Positions 42,004 to 51,468 are shown, counted from the first letter of the stretch. The stretch is 64,000 nucleotides of DNA from Actinomycetospora endophytica (GCF_021026375.1 NZ_JAJNDB010000006.1:310001-374000); one strand, 5' to 3'. Made by a program: numbers and translations. The notes: generated from the sequence alone by a model not told the origin.

Positions 42004-43353
42004 TCAGGAGGCGGACCCCGCGATGACCCGGCCGTAGCCGGCCACGTCGATCCCCGAGCCGGGCTCGAAGAGCTGGTCCTCGAACGCGAGGTACCACGCC
42101 TCGAGGCCGCAGTCGCGCGCGTACCGGCCCGCCTGGACCATCTGGTCGGGCTCGTCGTCGGACTGGGCGGTGCCGCCGGTGTTGGTGAGGTCCGGGGGCC
42201 CGGGGTTCTCGGCCACGACGCCGAGGCCCGCCTCGTGGGCGAGCGCGACCGTCCAGCGCTGGGAGGCGCCGCGGTCAAGGCCCGCGGCGGTCAGCGACGC
42301 GGTCGTGTCGTCCGGACGGCAGGTGTCCTGCGGCGGGTCCGCGGCCCGGGCCCGGACGGCGCTGTCGTCGTCGAGGCTGGTGAAGTCGACGAGGATCCGC
42401 GACGACGGGGACGTGGCGCGCAGCCGGGCGTCGAGATCCGCGAACACCCGGAACTGCGACGGGTAGTCGAGGCCCTTCCCGAGCGCGCCGTCCGGGTCGG
42501 CCCGGCCGTCGAGCAGCCCGGCGACGGCCTCCTGCCGGTCGGCCGGGAGCACCCCGCGCCCGGCCAGCGGGACCTGGAAGTCCCCGGTGAAGCCGACCCC
42601 GCGCAGCGCGTCGGTGAGCCAGACGACGGAGTCGGCCAGCGAGCCGGTGTACCAGTCGTACCAGCGCCCGGCGTCGTCGGCGGTGACCGGCGCGTCCTGC
42701 CACGTCGGCGAGCCCGGCACCCACCCGGGCAGCGGCGACGCGTCGACGCCCGCCGCCCGGCCGGGCCCTCCCTGGGCCGGCGCGCCGAACGCCCAGAACG
42801 CCGTGCCGCCCGTTTCCGGTTCCGCGCTCGGGTAGCCGAGCTCGCCGGCCACCCGGACGGTGGCCACCCGCCCGAAGCCGACCTGACCCGCGACGTCGCG
42901 CAGGTAGGCGGTGGCGGCGTCCCGCGCCCCGGCGCTGAACACCAGGTCGGCCTCACCTTGGGAGGAGCTCCGGCCCGCCTGGTCGACGAAGGCGGCGCCG
43001 GGCAGCCCGAGGACCCACGGCGGCGGGTTCTGCAGGCCGAGTCCCAGCACGACCCGCAGTCCGCCCGCGGCGCAGGCCTCGATCCGGGCGCGCACCGACG
43101 CGAGGTAGCCCTCGTCGGTGACGCCCGGGGCCGGCTCGGCCTGGGCCCACTGCATCTCGGTCATGGCCGTGGTGACCCCGGCCTTCCGCAGCGCCGCGAC
43201 CCGGTCCGGGTCGCAGGAGGACGCGAGCACCCCGAACGCGGGCCGCTCCGGCGGCGCGGGCCGCCCGATCGACCCGAACGCCGTCAGCACAAGCACGACC
43301 ACCACCACCACCGCCGCCACGCCGCCGCCGGCGAGCCACCACCGTGCGCGCAC
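42004..43353 (-). CDS. Membrane-anchored glycosidase-like TIM-barrel protein
   Basis: A 449-residue protein with an N-terminal signal-anchor (WWLAGGGVAAVVVVVVLVLT). The extracellular domain is a glycoside-hydrolase-type barrel: GVLASSCDPDRVAALRKAGV, TTAMTEMQWAQAEPAPGV, RVAGELGYPSAEPETGGTAF (the Glu before LGYPS could be the acid/base), WYDWYTGSLADSVVWLTDAL and a late LGVVAENPGPPDLTNTGG. Beta-galactosidase-like GH families fit best, but catalytic residues are unproven. It probably trims or modifies the surface polysaccharide. The GTG start is three bases after the GT39 stop. Confidence 0.7.
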   Translation of the reverse strand: MRARWWLAGGGVAAVVVVVVLVLTAFGSIGRPAPPERPAFGVLASSCDPDRVAALRKAGVTTAMTEMQWAQAEPAPGVTDEGYLASVRARIEACAAGGLRVVLGLGLQNPPPWVLGLPGAAFVDQAGRSSSQGEADLVFSAGARDAATAYLRDVAGQVGFGRVATVRVAGELGYPSAEPETGGTAFWAFGAPAQGGPGRAAGVDASPLPGWVPGSPTWQDAPVTADDAGRWYDWYTGSLADSVVWLTDALRGVGFTGDFQVPLAGRGVLPADRQEAVAGLLDGRADPDGALGKGLDYPSQFRVFADLDARLRATSPSSRILVDFTSLDDDSAVRARAADPPQDTCRPDDTTASLTAAGLDRGASQRWTVALAHEAGLGVVAENPGPPDLTNTGGTAQSDDEPDQMVQAGRYARDCGLEAWYLAFEDQLFEPGSGIDVAGYGRVIAGSAS

Positions 43354-43356
43354 GAC

Positions 43357-45210
43357 TCATCCGCTCTCGGAGACGGGCGGGACGTCCTGGCCGGCGGCGA
43401 CGGCCGCGTCGAGGGCGGGCCGGTCGACCTGCCAGACCGTGGTGTCGCCGTTGGTCGGTCCGTGGGCGGTGTAGAGCGGCCGGGCGTGCTGGGACAGCCA
43501 GCTCAGCATCTGCGGGGCGGCGTCGCCGTAGCCCTGCTCGAGCGGCTTGGACGAGGTCAGGACGTACTGCGCGTCGTTGTCCCGCAGCTGGGTCAGGCTG
43601 GGCCAGTCCCCCCAGCCCTCGCGGGGCAGGAACGCGAGCTGGCCGACCGGCCCGGTGAGCCCCACCCGCGCGTCGGCGGGCAGGTTCGTCGCCATCCACG
43701 CCCTCGCCTGCGGGAAGGTGTCGTCGACGGTCAGCCGCGCCGAGATCCCGAGGATCAGGGTGGCCGCCACGAACACCGACCCGACGACGACTAGCGGGCG
43801 GCGCAGCGTCGGCCGTCGGTCCCGCAGCTCCGCGAGCGACGTCGCGCAGACCACGACCGAGACGACGACGGTGTAGTAGCCGAACTGCTCCTCGAGGGCG
43901 CCCGCCGCGAGCGAGTACACCCCGAACAGGCCGGTGGACACGCCGATGAGGCCCATGAGGCGCCGCGCGGTCGACTTCGCGAAGACCGTCCCGAAGCCGG
44001 CGAACAGGCACAGGCCGAGCAGCACGTAGCTGGTGCCGAAGCGCGAGAGCTCGGCGATCAGCCGGTCCACCAGGCTCACGTTGCTCGCGTGGAACCCGGT
44101 GACCTGGTCGAGCCCGATCAGCCGACGGAGGCCGCCGAGCTTCTGCCCCGCCCACTCGCCGAACTCCCCGTTCGCGGCGACCACGGCCACGATCACGGTG
44201 TAGGGCACCAGCGAGCCCAGCAGGATGCGGCCGGTCTGCGCCGGCCCGAGGGTGCGGCGCCAGACCACGGCGAGGAGCAGCGGGACGAGGATCTGGATGG
44301 CCGTCATGTCCTTGGTGGCCAGCGCGCACCCGAACACCACCCCGACGCCGACCTCGCGCCAGCGCCGGACCCACGGGGTCGCCGGGTTGGTGAGGACGCC
44401 GAGGAGCAGCAGCCAGGCCGCGAGGGTCCACATGGTGGCCGGCGTCTCGAGCATCACGCGACTGTCGTTGCGCAGGATGAACGGGTCGAACGCCAGGACC
44501 GCGGCGCCGCCCAGGGCGATCGGGAGCGGCACGACCTTGCGCAGCAGCCGGAACCCGAGCACGACGGTGATCGCGCCGAGGATCGCCGTGACCCAGCGCA
44601 GGTCGTAGACGAGATCCATGACCGGCAGCGACCCGAGCGCGAAGATCTTGATGAACGCCGCGTCGAGGAGGAACGAGCCGATCGGGTGCAGGTAGAAGTG
44701 GTCGCCCTGGAACGTCGGGGTCTGCCCCGACGCCACCGAGTTCCCGATCTGCGCGTAGATCAGCTCGTCGACGAACAGGTCGTTCGCCCGCTCCAGGCCG
44801 ATCGCCCGGATCGCGAAGGCGATCAGGCCGATGAGCGCCGTCAGCGGCCACGTCCGCCCGACGGTGAGCCACCCGAGGCGGCCGCGCTGGGAGGGCCGGA
44901 TGATCGAGGTGAGCGCCGGGCCCTGCGATCCCGACGGCGGGCCCGGGCGCCGGTCGGCGGCGGGCGGACCCCACGGCGGCCGGGTCGTCCCGGGCGGCCC
45001 GGCGGGTCCGGTCGGTCCTGGTCCGGTCGGTCCGGGTCCGGTCTGTCCTGGCGGACGGGGTGGACCCGGCGGGCGCGGCGGCCCGCCGGGGACGGGGCGG
45101 GGGCCCGGGATGCGGGTGGGGCGCGGGCCGGGCGGCCGGGGCGGTCCCGGGATCGGACCGGTGGGCCGGGGGCCCTGGGGACCACCGGGCACGCCACGGC
45201 TCTCGGGCAC
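43357..45210 (-). CDS. GT39/ArnT-type membrane glycosyltransferase with Pro/Gly-rich N-terminus
   Basis: A protein of about 617 residues. The first 105 are a low-complexity cytoplasmic tail rich in G-P-x-R-P-P-G. A polytopic GT-C domain of about ten helices follows, with the acidic loop FVDELIYAQIGNSVASGQ, HFYLHPIGSFLLDAAFIKIF, and DPFILRNDSRVMLETPATMW typical of dolichyl-phosphate-mannose transferases. It would transfer a sugar from a polyprenyl phosphate outside the membrane. The GTG at 45210 has GGAGG seven bases upstream; an ATG at 45372 in the same frame has no good Shine-Dalgarno. Confidence 0.83.
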   Translation of the reverse strand: MPESRGVPGGPQGPRPTGPIPGPPRPPGPRPTRIPGPRPVPGGPPRPPGPPRPPGQTGPGPTGPGPTGPAGPPGTTRPPWGPPAADRRPGPPSGSQGPALTSIIRPSQRGRLGWLTVGRTWPLTALIGLIAFAIRAIGLERANDLFVDELIYAQIGNSVASGQTPTFQGDHFYLHPIGSFLLDAAFIKIFALGSLPVMDLVYDLRWVTAILGAITVVLGFRLLRKVVPLPIALGGAAVLAFDPFILRNDSRVMLETPATMWTLAAWLLLLGVLTNPATPWVRRWREVGVGVVFGCALATKDMTAIQILVPLLLAVVWRRTLGPAQTGRILLGSLVPYTVIVAVVAANGEFGEWAGQKLGGLRRLIGLDQVTGFHASNVSLVDRLIAELSRFGTSYVLLGLCLFAGFGTVFAKSTARRLMGLIGVSTGLFGVYSLAAGALEEQFGYYTVVVSVVVCATSLAELRDRRPTLRRPLVVVGSVFVAATLILGISARLTVDDTFPQARAWMATNLPADARVGLTGPVGQLAFLPREGWGDWPSLTQLRDNDAQYVLTSSKPLEQGYGDAAPQMLSWLSQHARPLYTAHGPTNGDTTVWQVDRPALDAAVAAGQDVPPVSESG

Positions 45211-45368
45211 GTCCCCACCTCCCCACCCGGGCCCGAGACTCGCCGGCAGGAACTCTGTGTGAGCATCGCCCGCCGCGACTCCCGAGTGATTCACTCTATC
45301 GACCCCGCCACGACCGCGAACAGTGCTCACGACGGGTGATTTGACGGATTCGTCGGTGGTCGTCGCGC

Positions 45369-45989
45369 TCATCGCGACAGGTCCGTACGACGGCCCGTGT
45401 CGGTCGCCCGGTGGCCGGCGGCGGCCCGTGCGGCACGGGACGGGCGGCGGTGGAACAGCAGCACGGGGCACGTCTCGTCGCCCGTCGGGGCCGGGGACGC
45501 CGGGATGGTGGACGTCCGGCGACGCGCCAGACGCTCGGTCCGCAGATCGATGATCGTCGCGTTCATCCGTGACTCCTCGGCCGGTCGACCCCGGCGGGGC
45601 CGATGCTCTGTTGCTCGGGGTCGAGCCTGCGCGAGCGCGCCCGGCGATCCGAGGGGGTGGACCCGCGAGCCGCCGGGGCGCTCCCCCCGATCCGGGTGGG
45701 GTCCTCCCCCCGGCCGCGACCGGTGCCGCGCGGGCCGCGGGACGGGCACGACCGAGCCGGCCCCGTCGACGCCGTCCAGCGCGACGAGGTAGGCCACCTC
45801 GGCCGCGCCGGCCGGGGTCAGCCCCGCCGGCGTCGTCGTCGGGAGCATCGGGACGCGCGGGTACGCGGACGGGGCCGGGTAGCCGAGGCCCGACGGAGGC
45901 TCGGGCAGCAGCGCGACCTCGTCACCGCGCAGCGCCGCGACGAGCGCCCGGAGGAGCACGCCCGGTCCGCGGGCTGCGATGGCGGTCAT
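45369..45989 (-). CDS. Uncharacterised small-protein frame (206 codons, possibly two genes)
   Basis: An open frame without recognisable domains. The ATG at 45989 is preceded by GGAGGAG and gives a plausible first 60 residues (VLLRALVAALRGDEVALLPE, AEVAYLVALDGVDGAGSV). The middle is Arg/Pro-rich and looks non-coding. A second ATG at 45566, in frame and with its own AGGAG, starts a 65-residue basic peptide (MNATIIDLRTERLARRRTST). The 7-4-7 motif at 45695-45712 lies inside the frame, 129 bp upstream of that second start. I favour two small genes, with the first decayed at its end, but cannot prove it. Confidence 0.4.
   Translation of the reverse strand: MTAIAARGPGVLLRALVAALRGDEVALLPEPPSGLGYPAPSAYPRVPMLPTTTPAGLTPAGAAEVAYLVALDGVDGAGSVVPVPRPARHRSRPGGGPHPDRGERPGGSRVHPLGSPGALAQARPRATEHRPRRGRPAEESRMNATIIDLRTERLARRRTSTIPASPAPTGDETCPVLLFHRRPSRAARAAAGHRATDTGRRTDLSR
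45695..45712. promoter_or_regulatory. Candidate operator, 7-4-7 motif (site C)
   Basis: GGTGGGG-TCCT-CCCCCCG. It lies 129 bp upstream of the ATG at 45566 on the minus strand, within a longer open frame. Its core is identical to site D. Confidence 0.4.
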
Positions 45990-46084
45990 GGCGTCTCCTC
46001 CGACCCGGCGCGGCCCGGGGTGGGCCGACCGGACGAGCGTGGCAACGCGCGGCCGTCGGGTGGATGGTGCGCGCCCTCGACCGG

Positions 46085-46102
46085 GGTGGGGTCCTCCCCC
46101 GA
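46085..46102. promoter_or_regulatory. Candidate operator, 7-4-7 motif (site D)
   Basis: GGTGGGG-TCCT-CCCCCGA. It lies in the divergent region 96 bp upstream of the ATG at 45989 (minus) and 102 bp upstream of the GNAT gene at 46204 (plus). Confidence 0.45.
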
Positions 46103-46203
46103 CCCGCGGACCCCGGTGTCGCTGATCCACACCCCGCGACGGCGCGACGACGGAGCGCGACGTGCCTGGTCAGGGGCCTACCGGGCCACTAGCGTCCGCG
46201 ACC

Positions 46204-47349
46204 ATGCGACCGCGGGACCTTCGCGCCCCCGACCCCGATCTCCGCGCGCGGTGGGACGCGCTCGCCCTGGCGTCCGGAGCGGCGCCGTTCATGCGTCCCG
46301 GGTGGCTCGGCGCGTGGGCGGACGCCTTCGGCCGTGCGGACGACCTCCGGGTGCTCACCGTCGAGCGCCGCGGCGAGCTCGTGGGCGTGCTGCCGCTGCT
46401 GCCGGGTCCGCTAGGGCTCCGTGCGCCCACCAACCACGAGACCGCGCGCTTCGCCCCGGTGCTCGCCGACGACGAGGCCGCCACCGAGCTGGCCGACCGC
46501 CTCCTCGCGGCGGGCACCACCGTCGATCTCGGGGCCCTCGCCGTCGAATCCCCGGCGACTCCCGCCCTCCGGGCCGCCGCCGGCCGGGCCGGGGCACCGT
46601 CGCTGGAGCGGCCGGTCTGCGTCTCGCCGTGGATCGACACCACCGGGGACCCGGCGTCCTTCCTGGCCCGCCTGTCGAAGAACCGCCGCCACGGCCTGCG
46701 CCGGCTACGCCACCGGATGGCCGACGTCGGCGAGGTCGTCCTCGACGTCCGCGACGGCACCGAGCATCTCGACGCCCTGCTCGACGAAGGGTTCGGTCTC
46801 GAGGCGCGGCCGTGGAAGCTCGCCGCCGGCTCGGCGATCCGCTCCTCCCCGGCGAGCGTCCGCTTCTACACCGAGGCCGCCCGCTGGGCCGCCGCCGAGG
46901 GGATCCTCCGCCTGGTGCACCTGCGGATCGACGGGCGCGGGGTCGCGTTCGGCTACTGCCTGCGCCAGGGCGGCACGCTGTCCTTCCTCAAGCTCGGCAT
47001 GGACGACGAGCTCGCCAAGCTCGGGCCCGGCGTCGTGCTCACCCACCACCTCGTCGATCACTGCTGCTCCGACCCGGAGCTCGTCGAGCTGGACCTGCTG
47101 GGCGACTCCGAGTCGTACAAGGCGGACCTCGCCAGCGGCACCCGCGAGCAGGTCCGTCTCCAGGTGTTCGGCCACCGGCTGACCGGCTCCGCCCACCGCG
47201 CCGCCCTGGCCAGCGCGGCGCGGCTGCGCGCCGAGGCGGTGTCCCGCATGTCGGACGACACCCGGGCGCGACTGTCCGCGTGGCGCAACCGCTGGCGACC
47301 CGGCGGTGCGAGGGTGTCCGCGAGCAGGTCGTTGACCAGCGCGGAGTAG
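46204..47349 (+). CDS. GNAT-family acyltransferase (CelD/BcsL-like)
   Basis: A 381-residue GNAT-fold protein of the type found in exopolysaccharide loci. Blocks are GAAPFMRPGWLGAWADAFGR, LTVERRGELVGVLPLLPG, FLARLSKNRRHGLRRLRHRM, and the acyl-CoA region RIDGRGVAFGYCLRQGGTLS. It probably acylates or aminoacylates a sugar. Homology fades near 47300, yet the frame runs another 15 or so codons, overlapping the convergent GT4 gene. The ATG at 46204 is the natural start. It is the only plus-strand gene in the polysaccharide block. Confidence 0.78.
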   Translation: MRPRDLRAPDPDLRARWDALALASGAAPFMRPGWLGAWADAFGRADDLRVLTVERRGELVGVLPLLPGPLGLRAPTNHETARFAPVLADDEAATELADRLLAAGTTVDLGALAVESPATPALRAAAGRAGAPSLERPVCVSPWIDTTGDPASFLARLSKNRRHGLRRLRHRMADVGEVVLDVRDGTEHLDALLDEGFGLEARPWKLAAGSAIRSSPASVRFYTEAARWAAAEGILRLVHLRIDGRGVAFGYCLRQGGTLSFLKLGMDDELAKLGPGVVLTHHLVDHCCSDPELVELDLLGDSESYKADLASGTREQVRLQVFGHRLTGSAHRAALASAARLRAEAVSRMSDDTRARLSAWRNRWRPGGARVSASRSLTSAE

Positions 47350-48392
47350 CGGGCCTCGGCGACCCGCCGGTCGAAGGCCCGGCTGCGCACCCGGGCCCCG
47401 CGGCCGAGCTCCGCGCGCAGCGCCCGGTCCCCGGTGAGGCGCACGATCGCGGCCCGCAGCGCCCCGACGTCGAACGCCGGCACCGTGAGCCCCGCACCGG
47501 CGCCGATCCACGCCAGCCGCTCGAGGTCGAAGGTGATCACCGGGCGGCCGTGGGCCATGGCCTCGAGCGCGGTGAGGCAGAACGTCTCGTAGCGCGAGGG
47601 CACCACCATCACCGAGCAGGACCGCAGCAGTTCCTCCTTCGCCTCGCCGTCGACCCGGCCGAGCAGCCGGACCCGGTCCCCGAGCCCTCCGGTGAGCTCC
47701 CGCAGCCGGGCCTCCTCGGCCGCCGTCCCGGACCCGGCGATGTCCAGCCGGATCGTCGGGTCGTCGCGGACGGCCGCGAGGAGCAGGTCGAGGCCCTTCT
47801 GCCGGACGTCGATGCGGCCGAGGAAGAGGACCGGGCCCTCGGCGGTGTCGTCGCCGCCGTCGTCGGGCAGGTCCATCCCGTTGGGGATCACGGTGACCCG
47901 CGCCCGGGGGCTCGCTTCTCCGACCAGCCGGGCGTCGACGTCGTTGAGCACCACGAAGTGCCGGTAGAGGGCGAGTCCGCGGCGCTCGACCGCCTCGAAC
48001 GGCAGCCCGTAGCGGCGCTGCATGTCCGCCCCGCACAGCATCTGGACCAGACCGACGACGGGGCAGCGCGCCACCAGCGGCAGCAGGCTGGCCGACACCG
48101 GCGGGGTGAGGCTCTCGATCCACACGTCCGGGCGCACCACGAGCGCGAGCACCGGCACGAGCAGCGTGAACAGGATCTGCCCGCCCCGCGGCCCGGCCCA
48201 CCCGACGGGCAGGTGGACGTACCGCACGCCGTCGCGCACCCCGGACACCGCGCCCCGGTAGGAACCGCAGTAGACGGTGACCTCGTGCTCCTCGGCCAGC
48301 CGTGCCGCCACCCGCGCGACGACGGCGGCGCCACCGCCGCCGTAGTGCGGGTTGCCCAGGTCGTCGTAGATCGAGACGACGACGCGGCTCAC
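47058..48392 (-). CDS. GT4-family glycosyltransferase
   Basis: A 444-residue glycosyltransferase, GT-B fold. The N-terminal acceptor half starts VVSIYDDLGNPHYGGGGAAV. The C-terminal half has FLGRIDVRQKGLDLLLAAV, GSGTAAEEARLRELTGG, and the nucleotide-sugar motif VVPSRYETFCLTALEAMAHG with the E-x7-E pattern. The true domain ends near NDLLADTLAPPG (about 47310). The remaining 85 or so codons are antisense to the GNAT gene, so the C-terminus is an unnatural extension. I chose the GTG at 48392, just beyond a block of 15-bp repeats. Confidence 0.82.
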   Translation of the reverse strand: MSRVVVSIYDDLGNPHYGGGGAAVVARVAARLAEEHEVTVYCGSYRGAVSGVRDGVRYVHLPVGWAGPRGGQILFTLLVPVLALVVRPDVWIESLTPPVSASLLPLVARCPVVGLVQMLCGADMQRRYGLPFEAVERRGLALYRHFVVLNDVDARLVGEASPRARVTVIPNGMDLPDDGGDDTAEGPVLFLGRIDVRQKGLDLLLAAVRDDPTIRLDIAGSGTAAEEARLRELTGGLGDRVRLLGRVDGEAKEELLRSCSVMVVPSRYETFCLTALEAMAHGRPVITFDLERLAWIGAGAGLTVPAFDVGALRAAIVRLTGDRALRAELGRGARVRSRAFDRRVAEARYSALVNDLLADTLAPPGRQRLRHADSRARVSSDMRDTASARSRAALARAARWAEPVSRWPNTWRRTCSRVPLARSALYDSESPSRSSSTSSGSEQQ

Positions 48393-48400
48393 GACGGCCT

Positions 48401-48460
48401 GCTCACGACGACCCGGCTCACGACGACCGGGCTCACGACGACCGGGCTCACGACGATCGG
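48401..48460. repeat. 15-bp tandem repeat (four units) at a stop/start junction
   Basis: GCTCACGACGACCGG and close variants repeat at 48401, 48416, 48431 and 48446, with a decayed fifth copy to the left. Each unit carries TCAC, which is GTGA on the coding strand. The GNAT stop is in the last unit and the GT4 start lies just beyond the first. It looks like slippage expansion of an original GTGA overlap. Confidence 0.75.
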
Positions 48461-49557
48461 CGCAGCTTCGAGACCGCGGCGAACGCGGCGCGGGCGGTGT
48501 GCTCGGCGCGCGAGAGCGCCAGCCGCTCGAAGCGCAGCGCCGCGTACGACACCGGCTCCGCGCCGAAGTAGCGCTTGAAGTGCTCCGGCCCCGACCCGGC
48601 GTCGGACTCGCCCATGTGGAACCAGCGGATGCCGTGCTCGCAGGCGTCGCGGATGGCCAGGGAGTGCAGCAGGTAGGTCGCGAGGGTCTCCCGGGCGATC
48701 CCGGTGGTGTCCATCGCGCACATCCAGCCGACCGCGTGCCCGCCGGGCCCATCTCCCGTCGCTCCGCTCGCCCCGGCTTGCAGCACGACGTTCACCGCCA
48801 CCGGCTCACCGTCACGCAGCACCGACCACACCACGCACCGCTCCCCCAGCGCGGCGGCCGCCGCGGCCACCTGGCCCGGCCGGTCGCGGCGGGCGGCGAG
48901 CCGGCGGGCCAGCGGGAGCGGCTGGCCCCGGTCGGCGGCCCAGCGGTCGACGGACTGGGCGTAGAGGTCGCGGAACACCGCGAGCCCGCGCCCGTCCGGC
49001 CCGCTCGCCGTCGTGCCGTCCTCGCGGCGCACGTCGAGGTCGAACTTCTCCGCCTTCCGGACCGAGTTGCGGGCCTGGCGCTTGAAGCCCTTCTCCCAGA
49101 GCTGGTCCCAGCCGACGGCGAGGTCGACGACCTGCGACGTGTAGCGGACCCGCGCCACGTCGGGGCCGGCCGCCTCGTCCCAGACCTGCCCCCGCAGCGG
49201 CATCGGCACCACCGCGCGGAGCACCGCGGGCCGGGCCCGCAGGTCGTCGAGGACCAGCCGGGCGTCGGCGGCGGTGAGGTCCCCGCCTTCGACGACGGCT
49301 CCGCCGTAGCCCCAGCCGTACGGCCAGGACTCCTCGGAGAGCGTCACCCCCGCCAGCCGTCGGGCGGCGAGCGGGAGGACCAGCCGCCGTCCGTCGGCGA
49401 GGACGTAGAGCCTGCTCGCGTCGGTGTAGCCGCGAGCAGCCAGGCAGTCCATCCATTCCGGGGACTGGGTGGCCACGGCGTCGGGGTCGGCCGCGAGGAC
49501 CTCCCGCCAGACGTCGCGGGTCACCGGGGTCGAGCCGGCACGGTCGAGGAGGGTCAT
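48448..49557 (-). CDS. GNAT/FemAB-like acyltransferase
   Basis: A 369-residue GNAT-superfamily protein resembling FemAB-like and exopolysaccharide-type acyltransferases. Blocks are WMDCLAARGYTDASRLYVLA, SWPYGWGYGGAVVEGGDLTA, WEKGFKRQARNSVRKAEKFD, and AIRDACEHGIRWFHMGESDA with GPEHFKRYFG. It probably transfers an acyl or aminoacyl group to a lipid- or sugar-linked acceptor. The ATG at 49557 lies three bases after the stop of the GT2-GT4 gene. The stop falls inside the 15-bp repeat block. Confidence 0.8.
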   Translation of the reverse strand: MTLLDRAGSTPVTRDVWREVLAADPDAVATQSPEWMDCLAARGYTDASRLYVLADGRRLVLPLAARRLAGVTLSEESWPYGWGYGGAVVEGGDLTAADARLVLDDLRARPAVLRAVVPMPLRGQVWDEAAGPDVARVRYTSQVVDLAVGWDQLWEKGFKRQARNSVRKAEKFDLDVRREDGTTASGPDGRGLAVFRDLYAQSVDRWAADRGQPLPLARRLAARRDRPGQVAAAAAALGERCVVWSVLRDGEPVAVNVVLQAGASGATGDGPGGHAVGWMCAMDTTGIARETLATYLLHSLAIRDACEHGIRWFHMGESDAGSGPEHFKRYFGAEPVSYAALRFERLALSRAEHTARAAFAAVSKLRRSS

Positions 49558-49560
49558 GGC

Positions 49561-51468
49561 TCAGCCCGCCCGGGTGATGGCGGCGGGGGCCGCGGGAACA
49601 GTGGTGGTATGGGCGGCCGGCAGGACGCGGCCGCGGTCGGCGACGGTGGCGATCATGGCCGCCTCGTAGCGCTCGACGCAGGTGTCCCAGCCGAGGCCCT
49701 CGGCGCGGCGGCGGGCGCGGCGGCCCAGGGCCACCAGGCGCGACCGGTCGGCGGCGAGGCCGTCCAGCGCGGCCGCCAGGGCGTCCACGTCACGGGTCCC
49801 GACGACGAGGCCGGTGTCGGACACGAGGTCGCGGACCCCGGGCAGGTCGGAGACGACCGGGACGCACCCGGCGGCCATTCCCTCGAGCACGACCAGACCG
49901 AAGGCCTCCGCCTGGGTGACCGACGGGAGGACGACGACGTCGTGCGTGTCATACGCACGGTGCAAATCCTCGTCGGAGACGCGGCCCGCGAACAAGACAT
50001 TGTCAGCCGAACCGGCCAATGCCTCGTACTCGGCCCGATGCGCTCCGTCACCGATGAGGGTGAGCTCGAGCCCGGGACGGCCGGCGACCGCCGGGATCAG
50101 CCACTCGAGGCCCTTGTACGGGCGCATCTGGCCGACGAACAGGACCTTGAGCGGGGCACCGTCCTGGCGCGGCCGCAGCGGCTGGGGCCGGACGTCGACG
50201 CCCCACGGCACGACCTCCACCGTCGGGCCGCCCGTGCGGCGCTGCTCGTCGGCGTAGTGCTCGGAGGTGGTCAGGATGCGGTCGGCGCGACCGGACAGGA
50301 CGCGGTGGAGCCGGTTGTAGACGCGCGACAGCGTCTCCGCGCCGCGGACGGCGAGTGCGCTGTGGTGGGTGTAGAGGATCGGGGTGCCGCGGCGGGCCCC
50401 GGCGAGCAGGAGCACGACGTCGCTCATGGTCGGCACCGGGCCGTGGAGGTTGACGACGTCGTAGCCGTCGAGCAGCCGCCCGATCTGCCGCCAGTACGCG
50501 ACGAGCGGCGAGAACCGGTACTCGCCGAGCATGAGGCGCGGCATCTGCACCGAGGAGAGCACGTCGACGCGGTGGCCGCGCTCGCGCAGCCCGACGGTCA
50601 GCCGATCCACGCAGCGCGAGATGCCGGAGACGATCGGCGGCGCCTCGCTGGTGACGATGAGGACCTCGAGACGGGGCGAGGTGTTCTCGCGGGGCCGGCG
50701 GTGGTCGTCGAGGCGGATCGGGGCGGCGGACGGCGTCACGACCCGCTGGGCCCGACGCAGCGTCCGGAGGTGCTGCAGGAAGCGCATCCCCTCGCGGGCG
50801 GTCGACTTCGACTCCTCCGCGTGGCGGACTCCGAAGGTGAAGGGGACCTCGGCGATGCGCTCCAGCCCGGAGCGGACGACCAGCTCGAGGAGGATCTTGT
50901 AGCCGATGGGGTCGACGGCGTCGAGGTCGAGGGCGGCGCGGCGGACGGCGAAGAAGCCGGAGAGCGGGTCGCTCATCTGCGCCACGGCGCCGCCGAGCAG
51001 GCGGGCGGCCAGTGCCTTGGAGCCCCGCGAGACCGCGTGGCGGTACGGCGAGCCGAGGCCCGACCCGTCGCCGCCGTGGGCGTAGCGGGTGGCGACGACG
51101 ACGTCGTGGCCGGGCGCGGCGGCGAGCAGCTCGGCGACGACGGCCGGCGGGTGCTGGAGGTCGCCGTCCATCACGACGGCCCAGTCGGCCCGCGCGGCGC
51201 GCAGCCCCTCCACGACCGCCCCGCCGAGGCCGCCGGACGGCTCGTCGCGGTGGATCACGGTGAGGGTGAAGGGGACGGTCGCGGCGCGGGCGCGGTCGGC
51301 GGTGTCGTCGGTGGAGTCGTCGACGACGACCACCTCGGCGCCGGCGGGCAGGGCCTCGGCCAGGCGACGGAGCAGCTCGTCGACGTTGCCGGCCTCGTTG
51401 AAGGTCGGGATGACGACGGACACCGTCGGGGTGACCGTCCGTGGCGTGGTGGCGAGAGTGGTGAGCAT
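49561..51468 (-). CDS. Fused GT2 (polyprenol-phosphate sugar synthase-like) and GT4 glycosyltransferase
   Basis: A 635-residue bifunctional protein. Residues 15-235 form a GT2 domain of the Ppm1/DPM type: [46 protein letters not shown] (DxD-like) and [17 protein letters not shown]. Residues 265-610 form a GT4 domain: [59 protein letters not shown]. It could make a polyprenyl-phosphate sugar and use or extend it in the same locus, possibly supplying the GT39 protein. The ATG at 51468 starts the minus-strand group. Site E lies 120 bp upstream. Confidence 0.88.
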   Translation of the reverse strand: MLTTLATTPRTVTPTVSVVIPTFNEAGNVDELLRRLAEALPAGAEVVVVDDSTDDTADRARAATVPFTLTVIHRDEPSGGLGGAVVEGLRAARADWAVVMDGDLQHPPAVVAELLAAAPGHDVVVATRYAHGGDGSGLGSPYRHAVSRGSKALAARLLGGAVAQMSDPLSGFFAVRRAALDLDAVDPIGYKILLELVVRSGLERIAEVPFTFGVRHAEESKSTAREGMRFLQHLRTLRRAQRVVTPSAAPIRLDDHRRPRENTSPRLEVLIVTSEAPPIVSGISRCVDRLTVGLRERGHRVDVLSSVQMPRLMLGEYRFSPLVAYWRQIGRLLDGYDVVNLHGPVPTMSDVVLLLAGARRGTPILYTHHSALAVRGAETLSRVYNRLHRVLSGRADRILTTSEHYADEQRRTGGPTVEVVPWGVDVRPQPLRPRQDGAPLKVLFVGQMRPYKGLEWLIPAVAGRPGLELTLIGDGAHRAEYEALAGSADNVLFAGRVSDEDLHRAYDTHDVVVLPSVTQAEAFGLVVLEGMAAGCVPVVSDLPGVRDLVSDTGLVVGTRDVDALAAALDGLAADRSRLVALGRRARRRAEGLGWDTCVERYEAAMIATVADRGRVLPAAHTTTVPAAPAAITRAG

